30,725 bases of DNA, taken from JBBSHJ01 sp038253135. GTDB taxonomy: Bacteria; Actinomycetota; Actinomycetes; Mycobacteriales; QHCD01. A program made the position numbers and the translations under genes. The stretch covers positions 1 to 30,725 of the forward strand of contig JBBSHJ010000034.1 in NCBI GenBank assembly GCA_038253135.1, read 5' to 3'. Below are positions 8,305 through 16,335 of the stretch, one piece after another. The notes under the pieces were generated by a model. That model saw only the letters and a list, made by a program, of their open reading frames with translations. It made no database searches and had not been told where the DNA came from. How positions within the stretch are numbered: the first letter of the stretch is position 1; every line of letters starts with the position of its first letter.

Positions 8305-9916
8305 ATGAGGATTCGCCCGGCCTCGGACCTCGACGCACTCGACGACGTACTCGCCCTCGCCGAGCAGATCGACCCCGGCGGGCGCACCCGCAGCGGGCGG
8401 GATCGGCAGCATTTGCGCCGGCTGTTGCGATCCGGTGCCGGAATCGTGCTGGCCGCACACGATCGCGACGGTCTGGTCGGCACATTCCTCGGTACGCCGT
8501 CCGGTGCCGACGCCGTGTATTACGACGCCTTCGTCGCGCCGGGCAACGACGCCGAGGCGATCGTGGCCCCGCTGGTCTCGGCCGGCGCGGCCGCGGCCGA
8601 TGCGCGCGGGCGGATTAGGCTCTTCTCGCACGAGCCTCCCGACGGGGCGGCGCTGTATGAGACCCTCGAGCATTTCCCGACGCTCCGCGTCCAGGTCGGC
8701 GGCGCCGCTCAGGAAGCGCGGCGGGAGGGGCTGATTCGCGCGCTCGACGGGCACCGATTGCTGGAAAGGTCCACGGCTCCGGACGGGAGCTGGGTCGACG
8801 CGACCTTCGCGCTCGACCATGTCGACTATCGTCTGATCAGCCAACTGGATAGCCGGTCCGAGGACTGCTGCGCCATGCATCTCCTGCACCGGTGGTCCGG
8901 GGGGCGATGGAAGCGGTACGTCGTCAGCGGATTTTCCCGGTTCGCCCCCGCCGTGCACCGTGAGCTGAAGGGAATCGATCCGGCGGTGGCCCGATCGAGG
9001 CGCCTGCACGATGACAGCTGGGAATTCAGCGCCGGGTGGCCGGGTCGCGAGGTGCCCAAAGCGCTGCGGGCGCGGCCGGCAATCTTCGTGGACTCGGCCG
9101 TCTCGGTCGTGGACGAGGTCGCGCTCTTCGGCACGTGGGCCGACATCGAGGTGCTGTGCGTGGCGGCTGGCGACGCCCGGCTCGATGCCCGGCGGAGCTT
9201 CGCCGTCGACTGCCGCAAGGGCCGCGTAACCGCGGCGGGCCCGCACATCGACACGGCGTACACCTGCCGCGACGTCGAGATCCAGGTCGGCACCGCCCTC
9301 GCGGTCGGGCGATCGGCCGGTGGATCTCGAGCGGCCGGAGCAGGTGCTCTCGATCTACCTCGACCGCGGCCGCGCGCTGCTCGGCGTCACCTCGGCGCGG
9401 CACGACGCGACCCGGTCCCGCGCCGCGACGGTGCTCTCGCGGGCGGAGCACAAGCTCGCCGAGGCCCTCAGGACATTCGGAATCCGCACGAGAACGGGCA
9501 CGACCGCGATCGACCTCGGTGCGGCGCCGGGCGGGTGGAGCTACCTGCTGGCCGAGCGCGGCGTCGACGTCATGGCCGTCGATCCTGGTGCTCTCGCACC
9601 GATCGCCGCGTCCCATCGACGGATCAAGCACCTGCCGGTCCGCGCCGAGCGGCTGGATCTCGGCGGCCGGGGCGTCGAGCTGATCGTCAACGACATGAAC
9701 CTCGATCCCACCGACTCCGCGCGCGTGATGTGCGCGGTGGCGCCCCACCTGCCGGCGGGCGGTGACGCCATCATGACCGTCAAGCTGCCGCAGCGTTCGC
9801 CGTGGCCCGGGATCGCCGCCGCGCAGACGGTGCTCCGCACGGCGTACGACGTCCTCGCACTGCGCCACCTGCCCCACAACCGGCAAGAGGTGACCGCGCA
9901 CCTGCGCCGCCGCTGA
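8305..9916 (+). CDS. GNAT-like/THUMP/RlmM-like 2'-O-methyltransferase fusion, one frameshift near 9307
   Basis: Read through one +1 shift, this is a 536-residue protein. Residues 1-135 resemble a GNAT acyltransferase (MRIRPASDLDAL, then an acidic VYYDAFVAPG core). Residues 195-275 (RYVVSGFSRFAPAVHRELKG to AIFVDSAVSVV) resemble the ferredoxin-like part of RlmM/THUMP RNA methyltransferases. Residues 295-350 (RRSFAVDCRKG, then VDLERPEQVLSIYLD) fit a THUMP domain. The C-terminal part is an FtsJ/RlmM-type Rossmann methyltransferase with DLGAAPGGWSYLLAERG (403-419), a VNDMNLDP acid and MTVKLP lysine, i.e. the K-D-K-type ribose 2'-O-methylation site. Likely target: rRNA. The shift lies at GTCGGGCGAT: removing one G joins ALAV to GDRPVDLERP. 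It may be a sequencing error or real inactivation. ATG 8305 is preceded in frame by GTG 8302. Confidence 0.65.
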
Positions 9917-9924
9917 GGGGCCGG

Positions 9925-10755
9925 TCAGGCGCGAGCGAGGATTTCGGCGTGCAGGATCGCGATCCACCCGTCGGGATCATCGGTCCATGCCCGCCAGGCG
10001 TCTGAGATGCGCTGCAGGCCGGCAGGAGTGGCCGCACCGCTGTCGATCAATTGCCGCGCGAGGCTGGACTGCAGGATCCTGTCGGCCCACATGCCGCCCC
10101 AATATGCCCGTTCCCCTGGCGTGGCGAACGTCCACGTGCTGCTGCTAGGCGTGACGTCGGTGCAGCCGGCGCGGTGGGCCCACGCCAGGAGGAACCGACC
10201 CGCGTCGGGCTCGCCGCCGTTCTCCCGCGCCGCCGCCCGGTAGAGCGAGAGCCAATGGTCGAGCACGTCGGATGCCGGGTACCACGTGAACCCCGCGTAA
10301 TCGCTGTCCCGGGCGGCGACGAGGCCACCCGGCTTGCAGACGCGGCGCATTTCGGCGAGGGCGCGAACCGGATCGCCGACGTGCTGCAGGACCTGATGAG
10401 CGTGCACGATGTCGAAGGAATCGTCCGGGAAATCCAGCGCGTGCACGTCGGCGACCCCGAATTCGATATTGGCCTGCCCGCGGCGGTTCACCTCGGCCCG
10501 GGCCAGATCCAGCGCGCGGTCCGCGACCTCGACGGCCGTCACCACGCCGGGCTCGACCCGCGCGGCCAGGTCGGCGGTGATGGTGCCGGGACCGCAGCCG
10601 ACATCGAGCAGACTCAGGCCGGGATGCAGGTGCGGCAGCAGGTACGCCGCGGAATTCTCCGCGGTGCGCCACCGGTGCGAGCGCAACACCGACTCGTGGT
10701 GGCCGTGCGTATAGGTCGCGCCGTAATGATCCGCGGCCGAAGAAGCTGGCACCAT
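9925..10755 (-). CDS. Class I SAM-dependent methyltransferase (type 11)
   Basis: A 276-residue small-molecule methyltransferase. SAM-binding motif I is LLDVGCGPGTITADLA (Asp51 to Gly57), motif II acid in VTAVEVADRAL, then VADVHALDFPDDSFDIVHAHQVLQHVGDP with the post-I acidic region, and RVCKPGG as the usual late motif. ATG 10755 (MVPASSAADHYGATYTHGHHESVLRSHRWRT start region) is chosen because the family begins there; the frame runs 41 codons further up with no similarity. The N-terminal HHESVLRSH-like cap and C-terminal helical cap are typical of ubiquinone/arsenite/tellurite-methyltransferase-like proteins, so the substrate is open. It is convergent with the fusion gene (8-bp gap) and divergent from the GH130 gene. 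Confidence 0.9.
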   Translation of the reverse strand: MVPASSAADHYGATYTHGHHESVLRSHRWRTAENSAAYLLPHLHPGLSLLDVGCGPGTITADLAARVEPGVVTAVEVADRALDLARAEVNRRGQANIEFGVADVHALDFPDDSFDIVHAHQVLQHVGDPVRALAEMRRVCKPGGLVAARDSDYAGFTWYPASDVLDHWLSLYRAAARENGGEPDAGRFLLAWAHRAGCTDVTPSSSTWTFATPGERAYWGGMWADRILQSSLARQLIDSGAATPAGLQRISDAWRAWTDDPDGWIAILHAEILARA

Positions 10756-10783
10756 GCCGCAGACCCTATCGCGCCGAGTCCAT

Positions 10784-10814
10784 ATCGCAAGACTGCATTC
10801 CCACATTGCAAGAC
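10784..10814. promoter_or_regulatory. Direct repeat in the divergent promoter region
   Basis: ATCGCAAGAC (10784-10793) and ATTGCAAGAC (10805-10814) match at nine of ten bases and are 21 bp apart, about two helical turns. They lie in the 108-bp space between the methyltransferase start (10755, minus) and the GH130 start (10864, plus). This is a locally AT-richer stretch, so a shared operator bound by a dimer on one face of the helix is plausible. No regulator gene is nearby. Confidence 0.35.
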
Positions 10815-10863
10815 GACAGCCTGACGGACGTGCGGCCGTCGACCAGCCGGTAGCGTCTCCGCC

Positions 10864-12102
10864 GTGCCTCTCGCCCACCGCCTCGACGCCGCTCTCGCAC
10901 CGGACCCGTCACGGGTCATCGCCCAGCCGTACCTTGCCGGCAGGGAGCGGGTCGCCTCGGTCGCCGCGCGGCTGGCCGAGCTGCCCGACGAGGCCGTGAT
11001 CGCTGCGGCCGCGCGGGTTCGGGCCGATTTCGGTCAGCGGCACGATCAGCTCGACGCGTCGATCGAGGCGCACGCCGGCGCCGCGCTCGGCCTGCTCTTT
11101 GACGGGGTGCGCTTGGACGCCGTACGCCGCTTCGTGCTCGGCGCAACGTTCACCGCTGAGTACGCCGTCGAGGCCGCCGCGCTCTGCAATCCCAGCGCGA
11201 TGACGCACCCTGACCAGTCCGGGCTCGCCGCGGACGAGCTCCGGGTCGCACTCAGCCTGCGCTGCATCGGTGAGGGCCACCTCTCCACGCTCGGCTTCGT
11301 CTCCGCCGTGATCGGCGGCCGATCCTGGCGGTTCCAGCAACGCCGACGCCCGCTCATCGGCGCCCGCGCCACCGACGGATCCGGGGCCGACACGACGTTC
11401 CCCGCGACCTCGGATCTCGGCCAGCGGATCCTGCTTCCCGGCGATGCCGACGAGCGCAACGGCATCGAGGACGCCCGCTTCACCGAAATGTCCGGAGCCG
11501 CGCCGCGATACCGCGCCACCTACACGGCGTACGACGGGACGACGATCCGGCCCAGGCTCCTCGAGACCGACGACCTCCGCTCGTTCCGCATGGGCCGGCT
11601 GCGCGGGCCGGGAGCGCAGAACAAAGGCATGGCGCTGTTTCCCCGTCGGATCGGTGACCTGCACGCCGCGCTCGTTCGCGTGGATAACGAGAGCAATTTC
11701 GTCAGCTATTCGTCCGACGGATACGACTGGGGTACGCCGGTTCCCGTCCAGCGGCCGCGCGAGACGTGGGAGCTGCTCCAGCTCGGCAATTGCGGCCCAC
11801 CGATCGAAACGCCGCAGGGATGGCTGGTCCTCACCCACGGCGTCGGCCCGATGCGGACTTATTGCATCGGCGCGATCCTGCTGGACCTCGACGATCCGAC
11901 GAGGACGATCGGCTCGCTCCGAGAACCATTACTCGAACCGGCACCGGCCGAGCGCGAGGGTTACGTGCCCAACGTCGTCTATTCGTGTGGCGCGATCCTG
12001 CACCGAAGCACTCTCTGGATCCCCTATGGCATCAGCGATTCCCGCATCGGCGTCGCCACGGTCGAGGTGGCCGAGCTGGTCTCCGGGCTGCGCCGTCCAT
12101 AG
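10864..12102 (+). CDS. Glycoside hydrolase/phosphorylase family 130 protein
   Basis: A 412-residue member of GH130, a five-bladed beta-propeller family of beta-mannoside phosphorylases and beta-1,2-mannosidases acting on short mannose-containing glycans. A family-like N-terminal helical extension (about 1-150: AEYAVEAAALCNPSAM, GLAADELRVALSLRCIGEGH) precedes the propeller. Propeller landmarks are NGIEDARFTEM, the EDPR-like motif that carries the catalytic Asp, RATYTAYDGT, GPGAQNKGMALFPRRI, ETWELLQLGNCGPPIETPQGWLVLTHGVG, AILLDLDDP, and VPNVVYSCGAILH with WIPYGISDSRIGVAT. There is no signal peptide, so it acts in the cytosol. Start GTG 10864 has a typical PLAHRLDAAL beginning. It heads the plus-strand run with the APH-like kinase 96 bp downstream. 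Phosphorylase versus hydrolase cannot be decided here. Confidence 0.88.
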   Translation: MPLAHRLDAALAPDPSRVIAQPYLAGRERVASVAARLAELPDEAVIAAAARVRADFGQRHDQLDASIEAHAGAALGLLFDGVRLDAVRRFVLGATFTAEYAVEAAALCNPSAMTHPDQSGLAADELRVALSLRCIGEGHLSTLGFVSAVIGGRSWRFQQRRRPLIGARATDGSGADTTFPATSDLGQRILLPGDADERNGIEDARFTEMSGAAPRYRATYTAYDGTTIRPRLLETDDLRSFRMGRLRGPGAQNKGMALFPRRIGDLHAALVRVDNESNFVSYSSDGYDWGTPVPVQRPRETWELLQLGNCGPPIETPQGWLVLTHGVGPMRTYCIGAILLDLDDPTRTIGSLREPLLEPAPAEREGYVPNVVYSCGAILHRSTLWIPYGISDSRIGVATVEVAELVSGLRRP

Positions 12103-12198
12103 GACACCCCTGATCGGCGGCGGTCCTGAGCAACGGCTCGCCCTCGCGGCCACACGCCCGACTGTTGGCGATGCCCGATTGGCACTACCGTCGCCGCA

Positions 12199-13176
12199 AT
12201 GAGCAACCCGCCCGAACGAGCGATCACCTGGGCCACAGGCGCACTCGGTCCCGACGTGCGCATTACCGGCACCATCGGGCTGCACCGTGGCAGCAGCCCG
12301 TGGGTGATCGACTACTGCGACGGAGCAGATTCCGGGCGGGCCGTGCTCCGCGTCGCAGACTGGGGGCGGATCTGGGGGCCGGCGATCACGCGCGCCGCTG
12401 CCGGTCTCACGGTGGCCGCCGAGCATGACCTGCCCACGGCCCGGCTGATCGCCGTCGATCGGGACGGCTCCGGCGCGGGGGAACCGGCGCTGCTGGAGAC
12501 ATTCTGCGGCGAGTCAGCCGCACCGGTGCGCGCCGCCATGCCGTCGGCCGGAGCCGCGCTCGCCGTCCTGCACCGGATCCGGATGGAGCCCGCGGATTCG
12601 CTGCCACTGGTAACCCACCACACTCCTGCTGACGATCATCCGACCGCCCGGCGCTGGGCCGCGTGGTACAGGCACGCCGCGCCGGCGGGAACGGCACGCG
12701 TGGTCGACGAATTCCTCCGACACCGTCCGTGGTTCACTCGCGCCGCCACGCTCGAACTGCTGGAAAATACGCCGACCTCGCCCCTGCTCGAGGCCGCCGA
12801 CGAGCGCATCCGGCGCACGCCGATGCCCACCGGTGCGCCGGTTTTCCTGCACGGCGACCTGTGGCTCGGCAACATGCTCTGGGATGACGGGAACTGCCGG
12901 GGGCTCATCGACTGGAAATCCGCCGGCGTCGGTCATCCGGGCGTCGATCTCGGGTCGCTGCGGATGCGCGCGGCCTTCGCCTTCGGAGCCCGGGCCGCGG
13001 ACGAGGTGACCGACGCGTGGGAGCAAGCCATGCGCCGCTCGGCCGATTCGGTTGCCTATTGGGACGTCGTCGCGGCCCTGCACACGCCGTACGACGAGCA
13101 GACCGAGCTCCGCGACGCCTTCCTCGACGAGGCGCTCGGGCGCCTCGAGCGCGACCACTCGCGGGCGGCTGGTTAG
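12199..13176 (+). CDS. Aminoglycoside phosphotransferase (APH)-like kinase
   Basis: A 325-residue APH/choline-kinase-fold protein that transfers a phosphate from ATP to a hydroxyl of a small molecule. The C-lobe active site is clear: FLHGDLWLGNMLWDD with catalytic Asp220 and metal-binding Asn225, then LIDWKSAGVGHPGVDLG with Asp238 as the DFG-equivalent aspartate. The N-lobe is weaker (RAVLRVADWG in place of the usual lysine strand). These proteins include antibiotic, sugar and fructosamine kinases, and the name does not imply resistance. It follows the GH130 gene in the same direction, so a role in phosphorylating a released sugar is possible but only inferred. Confidence 0.85.
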   Translation: MSNPPERAITWATGALGPDVRITGTIGLHRGSSPWVIDYCDGADSGRAVLRVADWGRIWGPAITRAAAGLTVAAEHDLPTARLIAVDRDGSGAGEPALLETFCGESAAPVRAAMPSAGAALAVLHRIRMEPADSLPLVTHHTPADDHPTARRWAAWYRHAAPAGTARVVDEFLRHRPWFTRAATLELLENTPTSPLLEAADERIRRTPMPTGAPVFLHGDLWLGNMLWDDGNCRGLIDWKSAGVGHPGVDLGSLRMRAAFAFGARAADEVTDAWEQAMRRSADSVAYWDVVAALHTPYDEQTELRDAFLDEALGRLERDHSRAAG

Positions 13177-13205
13177 CCGGCAGATGAGTCGCGACAATGG
13201 CCGGC

Positions 13206-13525
13206 ATGGCCGAAGATCCGATCCCTTGGCGCGCGCCCGAGGTCGACATTCCCGACGAGCCGTTCGTCGCCGACGAGCGCACCATGCTCGACGGATGGCT
13301 GGAGCGCGTGCGGGCACGGTTCTTCGGCATCTGTAGTGGCCTGAGCGGTACGCAGCTCGCGTTGCGGTCGTCGCCGACGCCGATCTCGAAGCCACGTTCG
13401 TGCACCCGCGGTACGGACCCATGCAGCTGCGATGGATCTATCAGCACATGATCGCCGAATACGCGCAGCACAACGGACACGCCGATCTCCTGCGGGAGCG
13501 GATCGACGGCCGGACCGGCCCGTGA
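13206..13525 (+). pseudogene. DinB/DUF664-family protein with an internal deletion and frameshift
   Basis: The N-terminal half, MAEDPIPWRAPEVD, FVADERTMLDGWLERVRA and FGICSGLSGTQLALRSSPTPIS, matches a DUF664 (DinB superfamily) protein. It then leaves frame. In the next frame, from about 13375, PRYGPMQLRWIYQHMIAEY and AQHNGHADLLRERIDGRTG to the TGA at 13523-13525 give the characteristic C-terminus with its metal-ligand-type histidines. Intact members are about 165-170 residues; this remnant spans about 106 codons, so some 60 residues are missing from the middle, including the first histidine region (LVRH-type). The frame does not continue across the junction. It is therefore not functional. 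Confidence 0.82.
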
Positions 13526-13540
13526 GCGTCGCGAACGGCG

Positions 13541-13560
13541 GGCCCGTGTGGGCCCGTGTG
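13541..13560. repeat. 10-bp tandem duplication
   Basis: GGCCCGTGTG is present twice in direct tandem just after the DinB-like remnant. It is a small slippage-type repeat in non-coding DNA with no evident role. Confidence 0.6.
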
Positions 13561-13722
13561 GCGCCCGACGTTCATTAGCGCCTGCTGGCATTGCAATGCG
13601 CGACGGGATGCCCGCGTGCGACGTGCCTGCCGACGCTCCAACTATCACTGAAGGCGATGTCCGTCGAGCACTGGACGGGGAGTGATGCCGGCCAAGCGCC
13701 AGGGTTCCACAACGGCCCTGCT

Positions 13723-14016
13723 CGACGGGTGTCGAGCAATCGACGCGCGCTGGCGACCGCGACGACCCCGCCGATAGCCGTGGGCATGTTGCGGCGCCTC
13801 ACCGCCCTACCGGGGCATGTGTTCTGGCCTGACCGTCTGCGACTGGTCACCGGCACTCATATCGATCCGACCGTCGTTATCGGGTACCGCCAGGTCACAG
13901 ACGCACACCTGCTGGCGCTCAGTATCGCCAACCGCGCTCGGCTCGTGACCTTCGACAAGGCGATGGCCGCCCTCCTTCCAGAACGAGCAGAGGTCCTGCG
14001 TGTGCTGCAGATATAG
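13723..14016 (+). pseudogene. VapC-like PIN-domain toxin, C-terminal remnant
   Basis: From RRVSSNRRALATATTP the frame reads like a VapC RNase toxin C-terminal half: MLRRLTALPGHVFWPD, then GYRQVTDAHLLALSIANRAR and LVTFDKAMAALLPE to the TAG at 14014-14016. Two of the PIN acids are kept (TDA and TFD). The first aspartate, in the expected DVNVLVYA-like start, is absent from the ~200 bp upstream, which I see no coherent frame in, so this is N-terminally truncated. A short frame at 13610-13684 (MPACDVPADAP to RRALDGE) could be a relic of the antitoxin, but it is too short to claim. The window 13526-13722 otherwise holds nothing I can support. Confidence 0.7.
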
Positions 14017-14102
14017 CCGCGGGCGAGACATCCTTCGAAAGCGGCCGGGCCGGAACCTCAACGGGCGGCATTGACGTCCTCGGCCCATGAGCCGCAGCGG
14101 GT

Positions 14103-15674
14103 TCAGTCCTCGAGCCGGGGAAAAAGCGAGTCTCCTTTGGAGATTGTCGTACCCGCCGGCAGTTGGCCCCATCGCCCCACGTCGTCGATGCGCTGGTGGG
14201 CCAGCGGGCCGATCGAGTCGCCGGCGCCGAGCATGTCCCACAGCCGCGCGGCGGTCTTGGGCATAACCGCGTTATGGAGTACGGCGATGGCGCGCAGCGA
14301 TTCCGTCGCCGTGTAGAGAATCGTGTTGAGGCGCTCGCGGTCCGCCGGCGCGTCCGACTTTGCCACCTGCCAGGGCGCCTGATCGGAGAGGTAGCCATTG
14401 ACGGCACCCACGAAGCCGTGCACCGCCCCGACCGCCTCGTGCAGCGCGATAGCATCGATCGCCCGATCGGCCGCCGCCACGGTGATCGCCAGCTCAGCGG
14501 ACAGCGCCTGCTCGGCGGGGCCGGCCGCACCCGCGGCGGGCAGCGCGCCGCCGGCGTACCGGCCGACCATTGCCGCGACCCGGGAGGCGAGATTGCCCAG
14601 GCCATTGGCCAGCTCCGCGTTGTAGACCGCCATCAGGTGCTCCCACGAGAACGAGCCGTCGGACCCGAAGGCGATCGTGCGCATGAAGTAGTAGCGGAAG
14701 GCGTCGGAGCCGAAGTGGTCGGTGATCTCCGCCGGCGCGATCGCGGTGGCCTTGGACTTGCTCATCTTCTCGCCGCCGACCAGCAGCCAGCCGTGGGCGA
14801 AGACTTGCTTCGGTACGTCGAGCCCGGCGGCCATCAGCATCGCCGGCCAGATCACCGCGTGGAACCGGACGATGTCCTTGCCGACCAGGTGCAGGTCGGC
14901 CGGCCACAGGTCGGCGAAGCGGCGCGGGTCGGTCCCGTAGCCCGCGGCCGAGGTGTAGTTGAGCAGCGCGTCGATCCACACGTAGAGGACGTGCTTCTCA
15001 TCCCAGGGCACCGCGATGCCCCAGTCGAAGGTGGAGCGCGTGATCGACAGGTCCTGCAGGCCCTGCTTGACGAAGGCGACGACCTCATTGCGGGCGCTGG
15101 CGGGAGCGACGAAGTCGGGCTGGGAGTCGTAGAGCTCCAGCAGGCGGTCGGCGTAGGCGGAGAGCCGGAAGAAGTAGTTACGCTCCGAGAGCTGCTCGAC
15201 CGGGCGGAGATGGATCGGGCACAGCTGCTGGCCGTCAGGACCGGCGACCAGCTCGCCCGGCAGCTTGAACTCCTCGCAGTCCACGCAGTACGGCCCCTCG
15301 TAGGTGCCCGCGTAGACGTCGCCGGCGTCGTACAGCTTGGCCCAGAACTCTCGCACCCGCTCGGTGTGCCGCTTCTCCGTCGTACGGATGAAGTCGTCGT
15401 TGGCGAGGTCGATCGTCTCGAGCCTGGGCTTCCAGGCCGTCTCGACCAGTTGGTCGCACCACTGCTGCGGCGTCATGCCGGCCCGCTCGGCGCTGCGCAG
15501 CACCTTCTCGCCGTGCTCGTCGGTGCCGGTGAGAAACCAGACCCGCTCGCCGCGCTGGCGGTGCCACCGGGTGATCAGGTCGCCGGCGATGTCGGTGTAG
15601 GCGTTGCCGATGTGCGGCGCCGCGCTGACGTAGTAGATCGGCGTGGTGGCGTAGAACGTCTTGGCCTCGGGCAT
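14103..15674 (-). CDS. metG: Methionyl-tRNA synthetase
   Basis: Methionyl-tRNA synthetase, 523 residues, class Ia, charging tRNA-Met in the cytosol. The HIGH-type motif is PHIGNAY (His21 to Asn24) and KMSKS is at 303-307. The connective-peptide zinc knuckle has Cys130-x2-Cys133 and Cys152-x2-His155. WIDALLNYTSAAGYG and HLVGKDIVRFHAVIWPAML are core signatures. The anticodon-binding helical domain fills residues 360-520. There is no C-terminal EMAP/Trbp111 dimerisation domain, as is usual for this shorter bacterial type. The start MPEAKTFYATTPIYYVSAAPH matches the family. It lies between two broken genes but is itself intact. Confidence 0.98.
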   Translation of the reverse strand: MPEAKTFYATTPIYYVSAAPHIGNAYTDIAGDLITRWHRQRGERVWFLTGTDEHGEKVLRSAERAGMTPQQWCDQLVETAWKPRLETIDLANDDFIRTTEKRHTERVREFWAKLYDAGDVYAGTYEGPYCVDCEEFKLPGELVAGPDGQQLCPIHLRPVEQLSERNYFFRLSAYADRLLELYDSQPDFVAPASARNEVVAFVKQGLQDLSITRSTFDWGIAVPWDEKHVLYVWIDALLNYTSAAGYGTDPRRFADLWPADLHLVGKDIVRFHAVIWPAMLMAAGLDVPKQVFAHGWLLVGGEKMSKSKATAIAPAEITDHFGSDAFRYYFMRTIAFGSDGSFSWEHLMAVYNAELANGLGNLASRVAAMVGRYAGGALPAAGAAGPAEQALSAELAITVAAADRAIDAIALHEAVGAVHGFVGAVNGYLSDQAPWQVAKSDAPADRERLNTILYTATESLRAIAVLHNAVMPKTAARLWDMLGAGDSIGPLAHQRIDDVGRWGQLPAGTTISKGDSLFPRLED

Positions 15675-15716
15675 GGCTGACAGCCTATTCGGCGATCGCT
15701 ACGCTCCTGCACCGTG

Positions 15717-16302
15717 ATGACAGCCGTCGTCGGCCAGCTTCCGTGCACGTGGGATATCGCCGGTGGTCTACGGGACGCTGTGGCCGACCCAAGACGGCTG
15801 GGCGAATATGGCGCGGTACGCCGGCCCGGCCGGGGAATCGTGGAGTTACCAGAAGGTCAACCTCGCCGCGCATGAGCGAGCCCGCTTGACGGCCGGCGAT
15901 GTCCTTCCCGTGTTCGAAGTTCCTGGCCTTGACGCCGCGCTCGGCGTACAACTGTGCCGCGACCTTCGGTTTCCGGAGCAGTGGCAGGCGCTGTGCCGGC
16001 GCGGTGCGCAGGTCCTCTGCTTTCTCACCAACGCAACCAACCCGCGTGATCGGTACGACGTGTGGCGAACACACCTGATCAGCCGGGCGGCTGAAAACCA
16101 GCGCTGGGTCATCTCGGCCAATGTCGCGAGCCCACAGCAATGCTCCCCTTCGATGATCGTGGCGCCGAGCGGGGAGGTCGTGTCCGAGTGCCCGAACGGT
16201 GCGAGCACGGTGATCACGGCCAGCATCGACCCGAGCGCGATCAGTGATTGGTATCTGTCCCAGGCCCGCGCCGACGTCGTCGAAGTGAGTTACAAGCGAT
16301 GA
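15717..16302 (+). pseudogene. Carbon-nitrogen hydrolase (nitrilase family) with internal deletion and frameshift
   Basis: ATG 15717 opens MTAVVGQLPCTWDIAGG, a nitrilase-superfamily beginning. At about 15763 the coding changes frame to VYGTLWPTQDGWANMARYAG, then ESWSYQKVNLAAHERARL (active-site lysine), GVQLCRDLRFPEQWQALCRR (catalytic-cysteine segment) and SRAAENQRWVISANVASP to the TGA at 16300-16302. In intact relatives about 70 residues lie between these parts, including the first catalytic glutamate (FPE-type); they are gone. A short protein could start at GTG 15763 but would lack the first strand and glutamate. The remaining Lys and Cys motifs are preserved. Broken hydrolase of unknown amide or nitrile substrate. 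Confidence 0.8.
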
Positions 16303-16335
16303 CGTCACGGTCTCGGCGGGATGGCTGTGTGGCAC

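Noticed and set aside
12199..13176. Reading the APH-like gene as an antibiotic-resistance gene
   Set aside because: The fold is shared by many sugar and metabolite kinases, and nothing nearby supports resistance.
13610..13684. Short frame MPACDVPADAP..RRALDGE as a VapB-like antitoxin
   Set aside because: Twenty-five codons with no DNA-binding motif. The match is only to the last few residues and could be chance.
14163..15680. Long plus-strand frames opposite metG and opposite ppdK and dnaG
   Set aside because: They mirror the third codon positions of strongly supported genes on the other strand.
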